Assembly: GCA_024278455.1 (NCBI GenBank)
Contig: JAJRTE010000115.1
Span: 1-64,000, forward strand
Direction: 5' to 3'
DNA: 64,000 nt
Origin: Myxococcota bacterium
Lineage (GTDB): Bacteria > Myxococcota_A > UBA796 > JAJRTE01
The translations under genes and the position numbers were made by a program. Numbering within the stretch: the first letter of the stretch is position 1; each line of letters begins with the position of its first letter. A model generated the notes under the pieces. The model did not search any database, had not been told where the DNA came from, and saw only the letters and a program-made list of their open reading frames with translations. Shown piece after piece: positions 26,454-35,722 of the stretch.

Positions 26454-28991
26454 TCAGTTCCTTCCGTAGGTCCTGTCGAGGAACGCCTGGACCTCCAGGG
26501 CCTCGTCATCGATTTCGTCCTCCGGGTCGTCCTCGCCGGAGACGCCGCGAGACCCGAACATGGGAGGCGGCTCGGTCCCCTTGATGTACTTCCACAGGAC
26601 ACGCCCGAGTCCAACCGCCCGGTCCGGACCACTGAAGTCCATGCGGGCCGACTCGGCGGCCCCGACCGTCTCCGGAACATTGTAGGTGTCCGGAATCTGT
26701 CTGGGGAGCGCCTCGTACGGCGTGAAGTCCGGTACCGCCGTGAAGCAGTCGTACATCGGCGTGGCCTGGGCGTCATACTGAGTGAGCGGGGGCATACCCA
26801 GGATGAGTTCGATGGTGCGCAACACCGACGCGATGGAATAGTGGACGCTGGATACATGTCCCCGCTTCGCCCACGGGCTTACCACGAGTGCGGGAGAACG
26901 GTGGGCTTCGACGTGGTCCGCGCCGTCCTGCGGGTCGTCCTCGAAGATGAAGATGGCGGTCGACGCCCAGTATTCGCTGTTGGAGATACCTTCGACGACC
27001 AGCCCGACGCCATAGTCGTTGTCGGACACCATCGATTCCGGGCTCAGCCTCCAGGCCTCCGTGCCGTGGGTATGGTCGTCGGGCAACGAGAGATAGGTGA
27101 AGGAAGGCATGACCCCCTTCTGGATCTGGCGGACGACGTACTTGGCCTTGCGCTCGTCGGGGACGCTCAGATTGAAGAAGATCCCCGGATAGTTGAAGTC
27201 GATGTTGTGCATCGTGGTGAACTCGAGCCCCACGGCCTCCCCGTAGTTGACCCAGTCGATGCCCGCGCGCAGCAGGGCGTCGAAGATGTAGCGGGTCTCC
27301 GGGTCGCTCCCGCCGCCGATTCCGGTGGCGAGCAGGATACCCTCGGCGTTGATCCGCTCCGAAAAGTCGTTGACGAACGCGGCCGTCGCCCACAAGTGGC
27401 CCTGGTCACTATCCTCCGAGTCGGTGTAGAAGTTGTCGAGCAAGGTGAATTGCCGGGCAAGTTCGTGGGTGTTCGGCGTGACCTGTTCCCCGAAAAGCAC
27501 CATGCCGGGGTCCCCGTCTCCCACCTCGAGATCCCCGAGATAGGCGTCGTAGGTCTTGTTTTCGCGCAGAATGAGCACCACGTGCTTGATGGGGGTGACT
27601 CCTCCAGGAGGAGGTATGGGGAACATCTTGCCGTCGCAATCGATTTCGTGGAGACGCATGGGGCGCGTGTTGTTCAGGGCGACCTGGACGTATCCCTCGA
27701 AAAGCTGCGCCGGGCTGAGCTGCGTCGGGACGAACGAGACCGTGCCTGGCATGAGATCGCTCGCCTCGACCCCGTTCGGTGTCGGGCCCGCCCCCTCCCC
27801 CTTCCCGTTCGCCACCAGGAGCGTGTTGCCATCCGGCGTCAAGGTCACCGCCGTGGGATACCAATCGGTGGGAATCGCCCCCATAAAGCCAAGATCCCAG
27901 GCGTCATAGACCTCGACCGCGTTGTCGCCCGCATTGGCCACGTACAGCTTCGAACCATCCAGGGAGAGCGCCAGCGAGTTGGGAGACACACCCCGCAAAC
28001 CGTCGGCAGCGCTCCCCACCTGCACGAGCCGCTCGAGCCGGCCGGTGGATGTGTCGTACATCTCCACCGTGTCGTGATCCGCCGCCGCGACATACAGGAA
28101 GTTCTCTCCCGGGGACAGCAGCAGCCCGGACGGATTCTTCCCGGTCTCGATGACCGAACTGACCCGGTTCCTCGCCAGATCGATGACCGAAACGCCGGCC
28201 TCCCGCCACTGGGACACGTAGGCCCTCGCCCCATCCGATGTCACGACTACCTGGTACGGCGTGCGGTCGGTGCCGATGGTCGCAATCTCCTCGCCCGTTT
28301 CGACGTCCAGCACCTCGATCTCATCGGAAAAGGTCGCGGCGACCAGGAGACGGGTCCCGTCCGGCGTCAACGCAAGCCCGGTCGGCAACCTCCCCACGTC
28401 CCAAGTCGCCTCGAGCGCCAGGCCCGGCTCGCCGGTACGCAGCACGTGAACCTGGTCGGACGTGCCGGCGGCCACGTAGAGGGTCTCACCGGCGGCATCC
28501 AGGGCTAGACCGTGGAAAACGTGGCTCAACTTGATAGACGCCACCACCCGGCGCTGGAGGATGTCCACCTGCTCGATGACGTCGGGACCGTCACCCCCGG
28601 ACGACGTGTAGGCGTATCGCCCGTCCGGCGACACCACCACGTTGAACGGGAAGATACCAACGAACACCTGGTCGCCCCAGGGCGTCACCGCTCGCCCGTT
28701 GGGCAGGATGACCTCACCCTCCATCGGGCCGGTCGCGATGGCGTAGGCCTCGTCAGTTGGATCCCCCGGCTCGAGGCACGGCCCCGGCGTCGGGTCCTGC
28801 TGCGTCGCCAGGGCGTAGGCCGCCACCGCTCCTCCGGCAAACGACCCCGTTTCGGACCCGCCTGCATCACACGCCCCCATCGTCGCGATGAGGCCGGCGC
28901 CCAGCAGGCCAGAGGCGCAGGCAACGACCACACCTCCTGTTCGTGTTCGCGGGCTGCCACGCCCGCTCGTCGACGGCAATGTCTGTTTCAT
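26454..28991 (-). CDS. Lipoprotein with YVTN-type beta-propeller and phosphoesterase domain
   Basis: 845 residues from ATG 28991 (GGAGGAACC upstream). The signal peptide ends in a lipobox (LIATMGAC), so the protein is a lipoprotein. Residues ~90-430 are a seven-bladed type propeller with repeated motifs such as VVSPDGRYAYTSSGG, LTPDGTRLLVAAT and LSLDGSKLYVANAG. From ~450 onward the sequence is of the phosphoesterase/acid phosphatase family: HVVLILRENKTYDAYLG, TLLDNFYTDSEDSDQGH, AIFIFEDDPQDGADHVEAHR and SALVVSPWAKRG-like segments. This combination is known from secreted phosphoesterases of unknown substrate. The metal-binding Glu/Asn and DDP...DHV..HR residues appear intact. Confidence 0.87.
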   Translation of the reverse strand: MKQTLPSTSGRGSPRTRTGGVVVACASGLLGAGLIATMGACDAGGSETGSFAGGAVAAYALATQQDPTPGPCLEPGDPTDEAYAIATGPMEGEVILPNGRAVTPWGDQVFVGIFPFNVVVSPDGRYAYTSSGGDGPDVIEQVDILQRRVVASIKLSHVFHGLALDAAGETLYVAAGTSDQVHVLRTGEPGLALEATWDVGRLPTGLALTPDGTRLLVAATFSDEIEVLDVETGEEIATIGTDRTPYQVVVTSDGARAYVSQWREAGVSVIDLARNRVSSVIETGKNPSGLLLSPGENFLYVAAADHDTVEMYDTSTGRLERLVQVGSAADGLRGVSPNSLALSLDGSKLYVANAGDNAVEVYDAWDLGFMGAIPTDWYPTAVTLTPDGNTLLVANGKGEGAGPTPNGVEASDLMPGTVSFVPTQLSPAQLFEGYVQVALNNTRPMRLHEIDCDGKMFPIPPPGGVTPIKHVVLILRENKTYDAYLGDLEVGDGDPGMVLFGEQVTPNTHELARQFTLLDNFYTDSEDSDQGHLWATAAFVNDFSERINAEGILLATGIGGGSDPETRYIFDALLRAGIDWVNYGEAVGLEFTTMHNIDFNYPGIFFNLSVPDERKAKYVVRQIQKGVMPSFTYLSLPDDHTHGTEAWRLSPESMVSDNDYGVGLVVEGISNSEYWASTAIFIFEDDPQDGADHVEAHRSPALVVSPWAKRGHVSSVHYSIASVLRTIELILGMPPLTQYDAQATPMYDCFTAVPDFTPYEALPRQIPDTYNVPETVGAAESARMDFSGPDRAVGLGRVLWKYIKGTEPPPMFGSRGVSGEDDPEDEIDDEALEVQAFLDRTYGRN

Positions 28992-29257
28992 GGTTCCTCC
29001 CAGGATGCCCGGCGTTTTTGACAACCGGGTCGCGGTGGTCACCACCCACACGTGCACCCGCGAAATACTTCGCCGGTCGCCGGTGATGTCCAATCCCGTG
29101 GCCCCCTCGATCTTGATCCTTATCGTAGGTGGTTCCCCGGACCATGTAAATCAGAACGGCCAGACGGGAACGCCGGGCGCCGGGCAGGCTGTCCAGGGGC
29201 TGCGAGAAGCCCCCGGGCGTGCCGGTCGGGATAGCGTCCGAACCACACTTGATATCA

Positions 29258-29272
29258 TGCATTTGAAATGCA
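29258..29272. promoter_or_regulatory. 15-bp palindrome, operator-like
   Basis: TGCATTT G AAATGCA is a perfect inverted repeat, AT-rich in a GC-rich region. It sits 24 nt upstream of the ATG at 29296, just downstream of a possible -35 (TTGATA at 29249). This is the expected place for an autoregulatory operator. Confidence 0.4.
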
Positions 29273-29295
29273 CGATTTCCACCAAGGAGGTCGCC

Positions 29296-29391
29296 ATGAA
29301 GCAGTAGGCTCCCGGCCTATTGCCTTACATCAAAGAGCAGATCGGCGCCGACCGGCACAAGTACGGGCAATGCCTATGTGCCCCCCCTCGT
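29296..29391 (+). pseudogene. Vestigial gene with in-frame amber stop at codon 4
   Basis: AAGGAGG (29284-29290) precedes ATG 29296 at ideal spacing, but the frame reads M-K-Q-stop. Past the TAG it continues sensibly as APGLLPYIKEQIGADRHKYGQ before degenerating and running into the 3' end of the opposite lipoprotein gene. It looks like the front of a small gene, perhaps a regulator or antitoxin, that has been lost. It could also be a three-codon mini-ORF. Confidence 0.35.
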
Positions 29392-30504
29392 TCAACGCAG
29401 GATAATGTCCAGAGACAGCCAATCCATCCCGCCCCGCCGGTCACGCACAACCAGAAAAAGCACCGGCTCCTGGTCGTGGACGTCGTCTGACGCCGGAGCG
29501 GTCCACAGGTTGCCGGATTCGACGAACGTGCCTCCGCCGTAGAGGCACCCCATCTCCGGATCCGGCTCCGTGTAGGCCTCCTCGAACGAGCCGTCCGTGG
29601 CATACCAGGAATGGTAGACCGCCTCGCAACGGGTCTCGACCGTCCCGTTCGACGCCTGGTAGGCATAGTGCTCGATGGATCCGCTGGAAAGAACGGGGAT
29701 CAGCTCCACCGCCGTCTCGAACGGGACTTCGACGCTGTCTCCGTCCCGGTGGAGCACGCCGTCGACCAGGATGCCCTCGAGGCCGGGGTTCACGTTGCGT
29801 TCCGATGGGTCTGCCCCGGAGACTCGAGCCCGTTTGATGGCCACCGCCGATTGATCCGGGGGAAGCACGTACGCCAGGGTGTCCGGTGATAGTGAGGTGC
29901 CCCCCCCTTCGCCGCTGTCCGCGCCCTCCTGGACCTGCTCGAAGCAAACCCCGGATTCGCACACCAGGATGGTAAGCTGGGCATTGGCCCCTTCCTCCGC
30001 CTCGGCCTCGGACAGGCCGGCCAGCACGCTGCCCGAAAAGGTGAGCGGAGGGAAATCGCTGCCGTCGACCTCGAGAACGCCGTCCACCGGCGTGCCGGTG
30101 CCGCCACGAACGCAGCATGTTCTGAATTCGCATGCAATACAGCACGACAAGAAGTCCGCCCCGGAACAGGTGTCGTCCTGGCAGAGCTGGTCGCACATAC
30201 GCGTGCAAGTCTCCTCCTGGCACGAGGAGGCACCCGGACCGGCGTACCGTTCGGTGATGTCATCGTACTCGACGCATCCTCCCGTGGCGTCGGATGGGGT
30301 GCACAGGGTGACCATCCAGTCGAGATCGCGGCCCTCTCCGGCCGGGTCCGTGACGAGGAGTCGGAAGGTGGCGGTCTCCCCCGGGCCGACTTCCGGAGGG
30401 TCCAGGGCGACGGCGAGCACGCGGAGGTTGGTCACGGCGGTGACCGGGGTCAAATCCGGGCTGCACGACGAGCCGAGAACGGCCAGGACCGGTAGCAGAA
30501 GCAT
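29392..30504 (-). CDS. Cys-rich lipoprotein coupled to TonB receptor
   Basis: 370 residues from ATG 30504. The N-terminus MLLLPVLAVLGSSC is a short lipoprotein signal peptide with lipobox GSSC. Its start lies one base after the TonB-receptor stop codon, so the two are translationally coupled. Residues ~94-131 hold ten cysteines in 37 residues with C-x3-C-x3-C and paired CC spacing, which suggests disulfide or metal binding. The rest is beta-rich, with a Big/Ig-like feel (LRVLAVALDPPEVGPGETATF). It may be the surface lipoprotein partner of the receptor. I do not recognise a named family. Confidence 0.7.
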   Translation of the reverse strand: MLLLPVLAVLGSSCSPDLTPVTAVTNLRVLAVALDPPEVGPGETATFRLLVTDPAGEGRDLDWMVTLCTPSDATGGCVEYDDITERYAGPGASSCQEETCTRMCDQLCQDDTCSGADFLSCCIACEFRTCCVRGGTGTPVDGVLEVDGSDFPPLTFSGSVLAGLSEAEAEEGANAQLTILVCESGVCFEQVQEGADSGEGGGTSLSPDTLAYVLPPDQSAVAIKRARVSGADPSERNVNPGLEGILVDGVLHRDGDSVEVPFETAVELIPVLSSGSIEHYAYQASNGTVETRCEAVYHSWYATDGSFEEAYTEPDPEMGCLYGGGTFVESGNLWTAPASDDVHDQEPVLFLVVRDRRGGMDWLSLDIILR

Positions 30505-30505
30505 G

Positions 30506-33046
30506 CTAGAAGGCCGCCTTGACGCCCAGGTTGGGGAAGATGGGCAGTCCGCAGACATAGGCCTCCTCCTTGTAGTCGAAATTGTGGGCAATCGCCTCTG
30601 GGTTGCACTTGTTGTAGACGTTGATCACCTCGAGGTAGGTGTTCAGTTCCAGGTGGCGGAACGAGAATTTCTTGTCCACCCGCAGGGTCAAGTCGTCGAA
30701 CGACGGGAGCCGCGACTGGTTGACCTCTCCGTAGGCCTGGGGAAGGGGGTCGTAGTCGTTGCTGTCCACATCGTACACCGCGCCTTCCACCGGGGTGTAG
30801 GGTGTCCCTGTCGAGTACCGGAACCGCGCGCCTAGGGTCCAGCCTCGAGGGAGGTCGTAGCTGGCCACGACGGTGAGGATGTGGGTCTGGTCGTAGTCGA
30901 ACGGATACCAGCACGGCCCCTGGAAATCCGGGTCGGCGCACTGCTCTTCGGTTGCGGGCTCGAGCCCGTCCAGCCGCTCGGCCTTCAGGAGAGTGTAGCT
31001 CACCCAGCCGAAAAAGTCGTTGGCGGGGTCGTGCCGGAACAGGAGTTCGATCCCCCGGTTTCGACCTCGGCCCTCGTTGGTGAAGTCGGGTCGGCCGTCC
31101 ACCGCTCCCGGCGTGGAGGGTATGATGATCAGCCGCCGGAGATCGCTGTAGAATCCCGTGACCTCGAGGTTGAGAAACGAGGTGAAACGCTGCTCGATGC
31201 CCAGCGACGCCTGGATTGCGTAGGGCGTCTCGATGTCGGTCTGGCCGCCGAAATCGCTGTCGATGGCGAACGGGGGCGGGATGTCGCCGTAGCGGCCGAG
31301 GCTTGTCTTGAAGGTCGTGCGGCGCCACGGTTTCACCGCGACCGAGAGCCTGGGGTCGACCCACAGGGTGCTGTACTGGCCGGGAAACAGGAGCGGGTCC
31401 ACGCGGATGCCCCCCACCAGCTTCAGCCAGCGCGCCGGGTCGTATTCCCCCTCGACGAACACGCCTGGGGCCATGTACCAGCCTTGTACCAGCACGGTCG
31501 TGGCCTCGGTTTCGCCCAGGGGATCGAGCGTCACGGTGGTGTAGGGATCGAAGGGCATTTCCAGGTCGATCCGGTACTGGCCGACAAACCCATCCAGCCC
31601 GGCGCGCAGGATGAGCCCCGGAAACCCGGGGACACCGAACCGCAGGTCCTCCCGCACGACGAGCCCCAGGTTGGTCGCGGCGATCTGCATGCCGCCGAAG
31701 GTGTAGTTCTGGAGGCCTGGACCGAACGACATCGTCAGCTCGCTGATGACGTCCCGGCCCGAGTGCCGCCATCGGGCCAGTACCTTGTAGAAGCTGTTGT
31801 CGGCGCCCGCCTCGCTGTCGCCCCGCAGGCCCGGGGGCACCGAGGCGGGGGGCTGGGCGACCATGCGGATCACGTCCTTGGCGCCGAAGGCCAGGATGTG
31901 CAGGAAGTCCCGAGCGCCGATCCTCTGGTTGTATGCCGCCTGGAAATCGGTGTACATCGGCGCCTGGATGAATCCCACGTCCACGGGTGCGTCTCGAGCC
32001 CGCTCGACGGCTTCGATACCGCTCTGCAGCACCAGGTCGATGTAGCCCCGCCGGAAGGAGAAGTACATGCCCGCGCCGGGCTTGATCGGAACCTCGAGCA
32101 TGACCAGCGTGTTCAGGAGGTCGACGCCGAGGTATCCCCCCCACTCGTAGGGGACGTTCTCGGTCGTCGTGATGTCCACCACGCCGCCGTAGGTGCGCCC
32201 GTACCGAACGTTGTAGTTGCCTGGCAGGAACGTGACCTGGTCGAGCATGTCCGTGTTGACCACGGTGTGCAGCCCCAGGAAGTGGAAGATCATCGGAACC
32301 CGGATCCCGTCGATGTAGTAGCCCGTGTCCTGTGGCTCGGTCCCCCGGACGATCAACAGGCCCAGGGGATTCCGCGCGACGCCCGGCAGATTCTGCACCG
32401 TCCTGACCGCGTCGTTGAACGAACCGGGGACGTGCTGGAGTTCCTTGACCGTGAGCACGTGTTCCACGGGACGCGGAGCGGTCACCTTGGTGACGACCAC
32501 ATCGACCGGTTCTTCTTCGAAGACCTTGTCCCGCCCGGCGTTGAGGAAAATCGTAGGACGAAGCGTCTCGTCGTAGAGCCGTACCTTGACCGCGGAGGCC
32601 GCGTACCCATCCGCGTCGATGGCCAGGATGTAGGTCCTGGGGACGAGCGGGGGGAGAACGAACGCCCCCGAACCGTCTGTGCGCACCTCGATACCCTCCC
32701 CTTGCACGCGGATGACGGCGCCAGGGACGGGGGCCTTGGTGGTCGCGTCCCGCACGTAGCCTCGTACCACGATCCGCTTGAACCCGGCGGGTGGGGAGAC
32801 GGCCGCGTCCTGCCCAGCGACAGGGGCATCCCCGGCAATCACCGGCCCGGCCCGGCTCCCTGCGACAACCATGGCAAGACCGCAAGCCACGGCGGCAAGA
32901 CGGCCGGATCCGCCGCGCCGCCCCGGCTTCGCGGGGTGCTGGAATGACCACGGGGCCGCACCTCCAGCGCCGACGCTGCACACGTTCGGCGAATTCCGCT
33001 GCCCCGGATCGCCCGACCCGGTGTCATGGCGGGTGTCAGGTATCAT
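30506..33046 (-). CDS. TonB-dependent outer-membrane receptor with carboxypeptidase-regulatory N-domain
   Basis: 846 residues from ATG 33046; the exact start is uncertain because no strong ribosome-binding site is visible. A hydrophobic signal segment (LAAVACGLAMVVAG) is followed by a CarboxypepD_reg-like domain (VRGYVRDATTKAPVPGAVIRV ... SGAFVLPPLVPRTYIL). The plug domain comes next (VLTVKELQHVPGSFNDAVRT, GLLIVRGTEPQDTGYYIDG, VRYGRTYGGVVDI). A long beta-barrel ends with phenylalanine (LPIFPNLGVKAAF), the outer-membrane insertion signal. It imports an unknown substrate using TonB energy. It is transcribed leftward with the Cys-rich lipoprotein and divergent from the acyl-CoA dehydrogenase. 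Confidence 0.9.
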   Translation of the reverse strand: MIPDTRHDTGSGDPGQRNSPNVCSVGAGGAAPWSFQHPAKPGRRGGSGRLAAVACGLAMVVAGSRAGPVIAGDAPVAGQDAAVSPPAGFKRIVVRGYVRDATTKAPVPGAVIRVQGEGIEVRTDGSGAFVLPPLVPRTYILAIDADGYAASAVKVRLYDETLRPTIFLNAGRDKVFEEEPVDVVVTKVTAPRPVEHVLTVKELQHVPGSFNDAVRTVQNLPGVARNPLGLLIVRGTEPQDTGYYIDGIRVPMIFHFLGLHTVVNTDMLDQVTFLPGNYNVRYGRTYGGVVDITTTENVPYEWGGYLGVDLLNTLVMLEVPIKPGAGMYFSFRRGYIDLVLQSGIEAVERARDAPVDVGFIQAPMYTDFQAAYNQRIGARDFLHILAFGAKDVIRMVAQPPASVPPGLRGDSEAGADNSFYKVLARWRHSGRDVISELTMSFGPGLQNYTFGGMQIAATNLGLVVREDLRFGVPGFPGLILRAGLDGFVGQYRIDLEMPFDPYTTVTLDPLGETEATTVLVQGWYMAPGVFVEGEYDPARWLKLVGGIRVDPLLFPGQYSTLWVDPRLSVAVKPWRRTTFKTSLGRYGDIPPPFAIDSDFGGQTDIETPYAIQASLGIEQRFTSFLNLEVTGFYSDLRRLIIIPSTPGAVDGRPDFTNEGRGRNRGIELLFRHDPANDFFGWVSYTLLKAERLDGLEPATEEQCADPDFQGPCWYPFDYDQTHILTVVASYDLPRGWTLGARFRYSTGTPYTPVEGAVYDVDSNDYDPLPQAYGEVNQSRLPSFDDLTLRVDKKFSFRHLELNTYLEVINVYNKCNPEAIAHNFDYKEEAYVCGLPIFPNLGVKAAF

Positions 33047-33154
33047 CCTGGTAGCATAGCCGTGGCGCGGGTGGTCGTCAAACTGCCGAAACCACCTCGA
33101 GCCCGCCGGTGAGCCCCTTGCCCGCGCCCCCGCCCCAGGTTCCCCAGTTTGGTG

Positions 33155-33183
33155 TGGTGAGTCGCCCGATTCAAGGATATACT
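33155..33183 (+). promoter_or_regulatory. Possible promoter for acyl-CoA dehydrogenase gene
   Basis: TGGTGA, 17-nt spacer, TATACT. The -10 is good and the -35 is weak. A start near 33190 would give a leader of about 90 nt. Confidence 0.35.
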
Positions 33184-33278
33184 CGAACCGGTTCATGCAA
33201 AGAGACAGTCCCCAACCGATTCTGGACGCCGGGCGGGTTCCGGAGCCGTCCAGCAGGCACACACGAAGGAGGTAGCAG

Positions 33279-34499
33279 ATGGCGTTTTTCGTCGACGACC
33301 AGGCCGACGCCCTTTGGAAGCTGCACCATGCCGACCCGGACCACGAGATGTACCTGTCGTTCCTCCAGGGCCCGATCAACGACTTCCTCACCCGGGAGGT
33401 CGCGCCTCGAGCCGCCGCCAACGACGCGGAAGAGGTCTTCGACGTGGATCTCTTCCGGACGCTCGGGGAACTGGGATTCATGGCGCTGTCCTTCCCGGCG
33501 GAGTATGGCGGGGCCGAGGCCTGCTTCAGCTTCTACAACGCCGGCCTCGAGAGCCTCGCCAAGGCCGATGCCGGATTCGCCCTCGGCGTCGGTATTCACG
33601 GCACGATGGCCGAAGGCATCTCGAGATATGGCAGCGAAGCGCTCCGGAACAAGTATGTCAACGACCTGATATCGGGCAAACTCCTCGGGGCGTTCGCCCT
33701 CTCGGAGGCAGGCAGTGGAAGCGATGCGAAGTCGATGAAGACCTCCTGGCGACGCGACCCGGAGACCGGTGGCTACCTGCTCGATGGCACCAAGTACTGG
33801 ATCACCAACGGCATGTCCGCGGACCTTTTCTTCGTGATGGCTCGAGGGGAGGATGGACGTATCAGCGCGTTCGTCGTGGAGAAGGGGTGGAAAGGCACGT
33901 TCGAGACCAACAAGATCCAGGACAAGATGGGCGTTCGGAGTTCGAACACCGCCGAGTTGATATTCGAAGACTATCACGTCCCGGCCGACTGTCTCGTCGG
34001 CGAGGAGGGACGAGGATTCAACTACGCCATGCACATGCTCAACAGTGGCCGGATCACCATCGCTTCATGGTCGGTCGGCATAGCCACCGGTGCGCTCGAG
34101 AAGCTGCTCAAATACGCCCATGAACGGGAGATGTTCGGCAAGCTCCTGAAAGACCTCGACAACGTCAAGCGCGAGTGTGCGGAGATGGCGGTGGAGATCG
34201 CCGCGAGCCGCGGCCTCGCCTATGACGCGGCTTTCTTCAAGACCCAGGGGCGGGATATCATCAAGAAGGCGGCGATGGCCAAGTTCAAGGCCAGCGAGGT
34301 GGCGGTCCGGGTCAGCGAACGGGCCATCCAACTCGCCGGCGGGTACGGCTACGTGCAGGATTCGCGCATCGAGCGCCACCTCCGCGACGCCCTCCTCGCA
34401 CGTATCGGCGAAGGAGCCAACGAAGTGCTCTCCTGCGTCGTGATTCCCCGATCCCTCTACAAGGAGTTCGAACGGCAGGGCCCGCCGCCCCTGTGGTAG
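33279..34499 (+). CDS. Acyl-CoA dehydrogenase
   Basis: 406 residues. AAGGAGGTAGCAG before ATG 33279 fixes the start. The flavoenzyme fold is clear: FAD/substrate loop ALSEAGSGSDAKSMKT, WITNGMSADLFFVMAR, the middle beta-domain, RQ-side segment NSGRITIASWSVGIATGALE, and QLAGGYGYVQDSRIERHLRDA. The C-terminal catalytic base region reads IGEGANEV where many family members have YEGT or a similar Glu-containing loop, so the Glu is retained. It oxidises acyl-CoA to enoyl-CoA, passing electrons to ETF. Chain length cannot be judged. No other beta-oxidation genes are adjacent. Confidence 0.92.
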   Translation: MAFFVDDQADALWKLHHADPDHEMYLSFLQGPINDFLTREVAPRAAANDAEEVFDVDLFRTLGELGFMALSFPAEYGGAEACFSFYNAGLESLAKADAGFALGVGIHGTMAEGISRYGSEALRNKYVNDLISGKLLGAFALSEAGSGSDAKSMKTSWRRDPETGGYLLDGTKYWITNGMSADLFFVMARGEDGRISAFVVEKGWKGTFETNKIQDKMGVRSSNTAELIFEDYHVPADCLVGEEGRGFNYAMHMLNSGRITIASWSVGIATGALEKLLKYAHEREMFGKLLKDLDNVKRECAEMAVEIAASRGLAYDAAFFKTQGRDIIKKAAMAKFKASEVAVRVSERAIQLAGGYGYVQDSRIERHLRDALLARIGEGANEVLSCVVIPRSLYKEFERQGPPPLW

Positions 34500-34605
34500 A
34501 ATCCTTCCAGGCTCCGGCCGGAATGGCCCGGCCGGCAAGCAGATGGCGCCCGCATCCCGGTCTCGAGCGGAACAGGGACGCGGCTGCCACGACCCTGGAG
34601 CGCTC

Positions 34606-35655
34606 ATGATCGACCGATGGATCGCCGGTATCGCCCTGCTCGCCGCCGGCACCGCAGCCTGCAACGAAGTCGCCATCGAAGACTACAACACCCCGGCCGT
34701 CGATCGGTCCGGCGCCGTCGCGGGGAGAGTCTGCGCCGCGTCGGGGGACGGGTGGGTCGAGAACGCCCACGTCTACACCAATGTGTACGATACATCCGGC
34801 GTCATCACCGGCATTCGGGAGACCTACACCGACCGCGACGGGTACTTCGTGCTCACCGGCGTTCCCGAATCCACCTTGGTGACGATCTACATCCAGAAAG
34901 GGACCTACCAGACCAGCATCGAAACCCAGGTGGCGGCGGGGAAGTTGACCACCCTGCCCGACCCCACCTGTCATGACCCGCTCTCCATCAGTACCATGGT
35001 CGTGCTCGGCGAATACGACACCTTCTCCCGCATGCTCGACGAGGTGGGCATGACCGCTTACACCCAGGTCGACGGCACCGAGTTCGACCCCTTGCACGCC
35101 TTCCTGTCCGACACGAACGCCATGCTGGGCTTCGATATGATCTGTATCAACGGAGGCATCGTCGAGGAGGGCATCATCGACGACCCGGACATCTTGACCA
35201 ACGTCGCCACATTCGTCGACGCCGGGGGAATCCTTTTCGTGACCGACTGGTCCTACGACCTCGTGGAAAGGAGTTTCCCTGACGCGATCGATTTCCTGGG
35301 GGACGATTCGGTGGCCGGTGCCGCGGAGCGCGGAGTCGCCGAGGTCGTTTCGGACGCCCTTGTCATGGACCAGAGCATGGCCGCCTACCTCCAGGCGGAC
35401 AAGGTCGAAATCCGGTATGACTTGGCCTACTGGCCCCTGCTCGACGAAGCCGCGGCACAGGTGGTGATCCACATCACCGGCAACGTCCACTACACCGAAG
35501 AAAACGACACCACGCCGATGGCCTACCCCGGTGCACCGTTGCTGGTGTCCTTTTCCGAAGGGTACGGGACGGTCATCTTCTCCACCTTCCGCGAAGAGGC
35601 CAACCTGACCAGCGACATGGCCGCGGTCTTCCAGTACATGCTCTACTACCTCTAG
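34606..35655 (+). CDS. Lipoprotein with carboxypeptidase-regulatory-like domain
   Basis: 349 residues from ATG 34606 (CTGGAGCGCTC upstream). The signal peptide MIDRWIAGIALLAAGTAAC has a lipobox ending in Cys. Residues ~35-115 look like a CarboxypepD_reg beta-sandwich (GRVCAASGDGWVENAHVY, DRDGYFVLTGVPESTLVTI). The C-terminal ~220 residues include FDMICINGGIVEEGI, FVDAGGILFVTDWSYDLVE and FSEGYGTVIFSTFREE, reminiscent of ThuA/glutamine-amidotransferase-like folds that detect large lumenal loops, but no catalytic Cys is obvious. Function unknown. Confidence 0.7.
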   Translation: MIDRWIAGIALLAAGTAACNEVAIEDYNTPAVDRSGAVAGRVCAASGDGWVENAHVYTNVYDTSGVITGIRETYTDRDGYFVLTGVPESTLVTIYIQKGTYQTSIETQVAAGKLTTLPDPTCHDPLSISTMVVLGEYDTFSRMLDEVGMTAYTQVDGTEFDPLHAFLSDTNAMLGFDMICINGGIVEEGIIDDPDILTNVATFVDAGGILFVTDWSYDLVERSFPDAIDFLGDDSVAGAAERGVAEVVSDALVMDQSMAAYLQADKVEIRYDLAYWPLLDEAAAQVVIHITGNVHYTEENDTTPMAYPGAPLLVSFSEGYGTVIFSTFREEANLTSDMAAVFQYMLYYL

Positions 35656-35722
35656 AACAAACCATCTCCCGGTGACGCGCCTGCCGTTCGATGGCCGCCG
35701 CCGGGCTCCGGGGTGAACCACC

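Larger units (their letters stand above)
28992..29391. other. Intergenic region with vestigial gene start
   Basis: 400 bases between two leftward genes. The only notable content is on the plus strand near 29249-29310: a 15-bp palindrome, a strong ribosome-binding site and a start codon followed after two codons by an amber stop. I see no other gene. Confidence 0.55.

Noticed and set aside
26385-28508. 707-codon open frame on the plus strand
   Set aside because: Antisense to the propeller/phosphoesterase lipoprotein; no motifs of its own.
30881-32947. 688-codon open frame on the plus strand
   Set aside because: Antisense to the TonB receptor; no signal peptide or domain signature.
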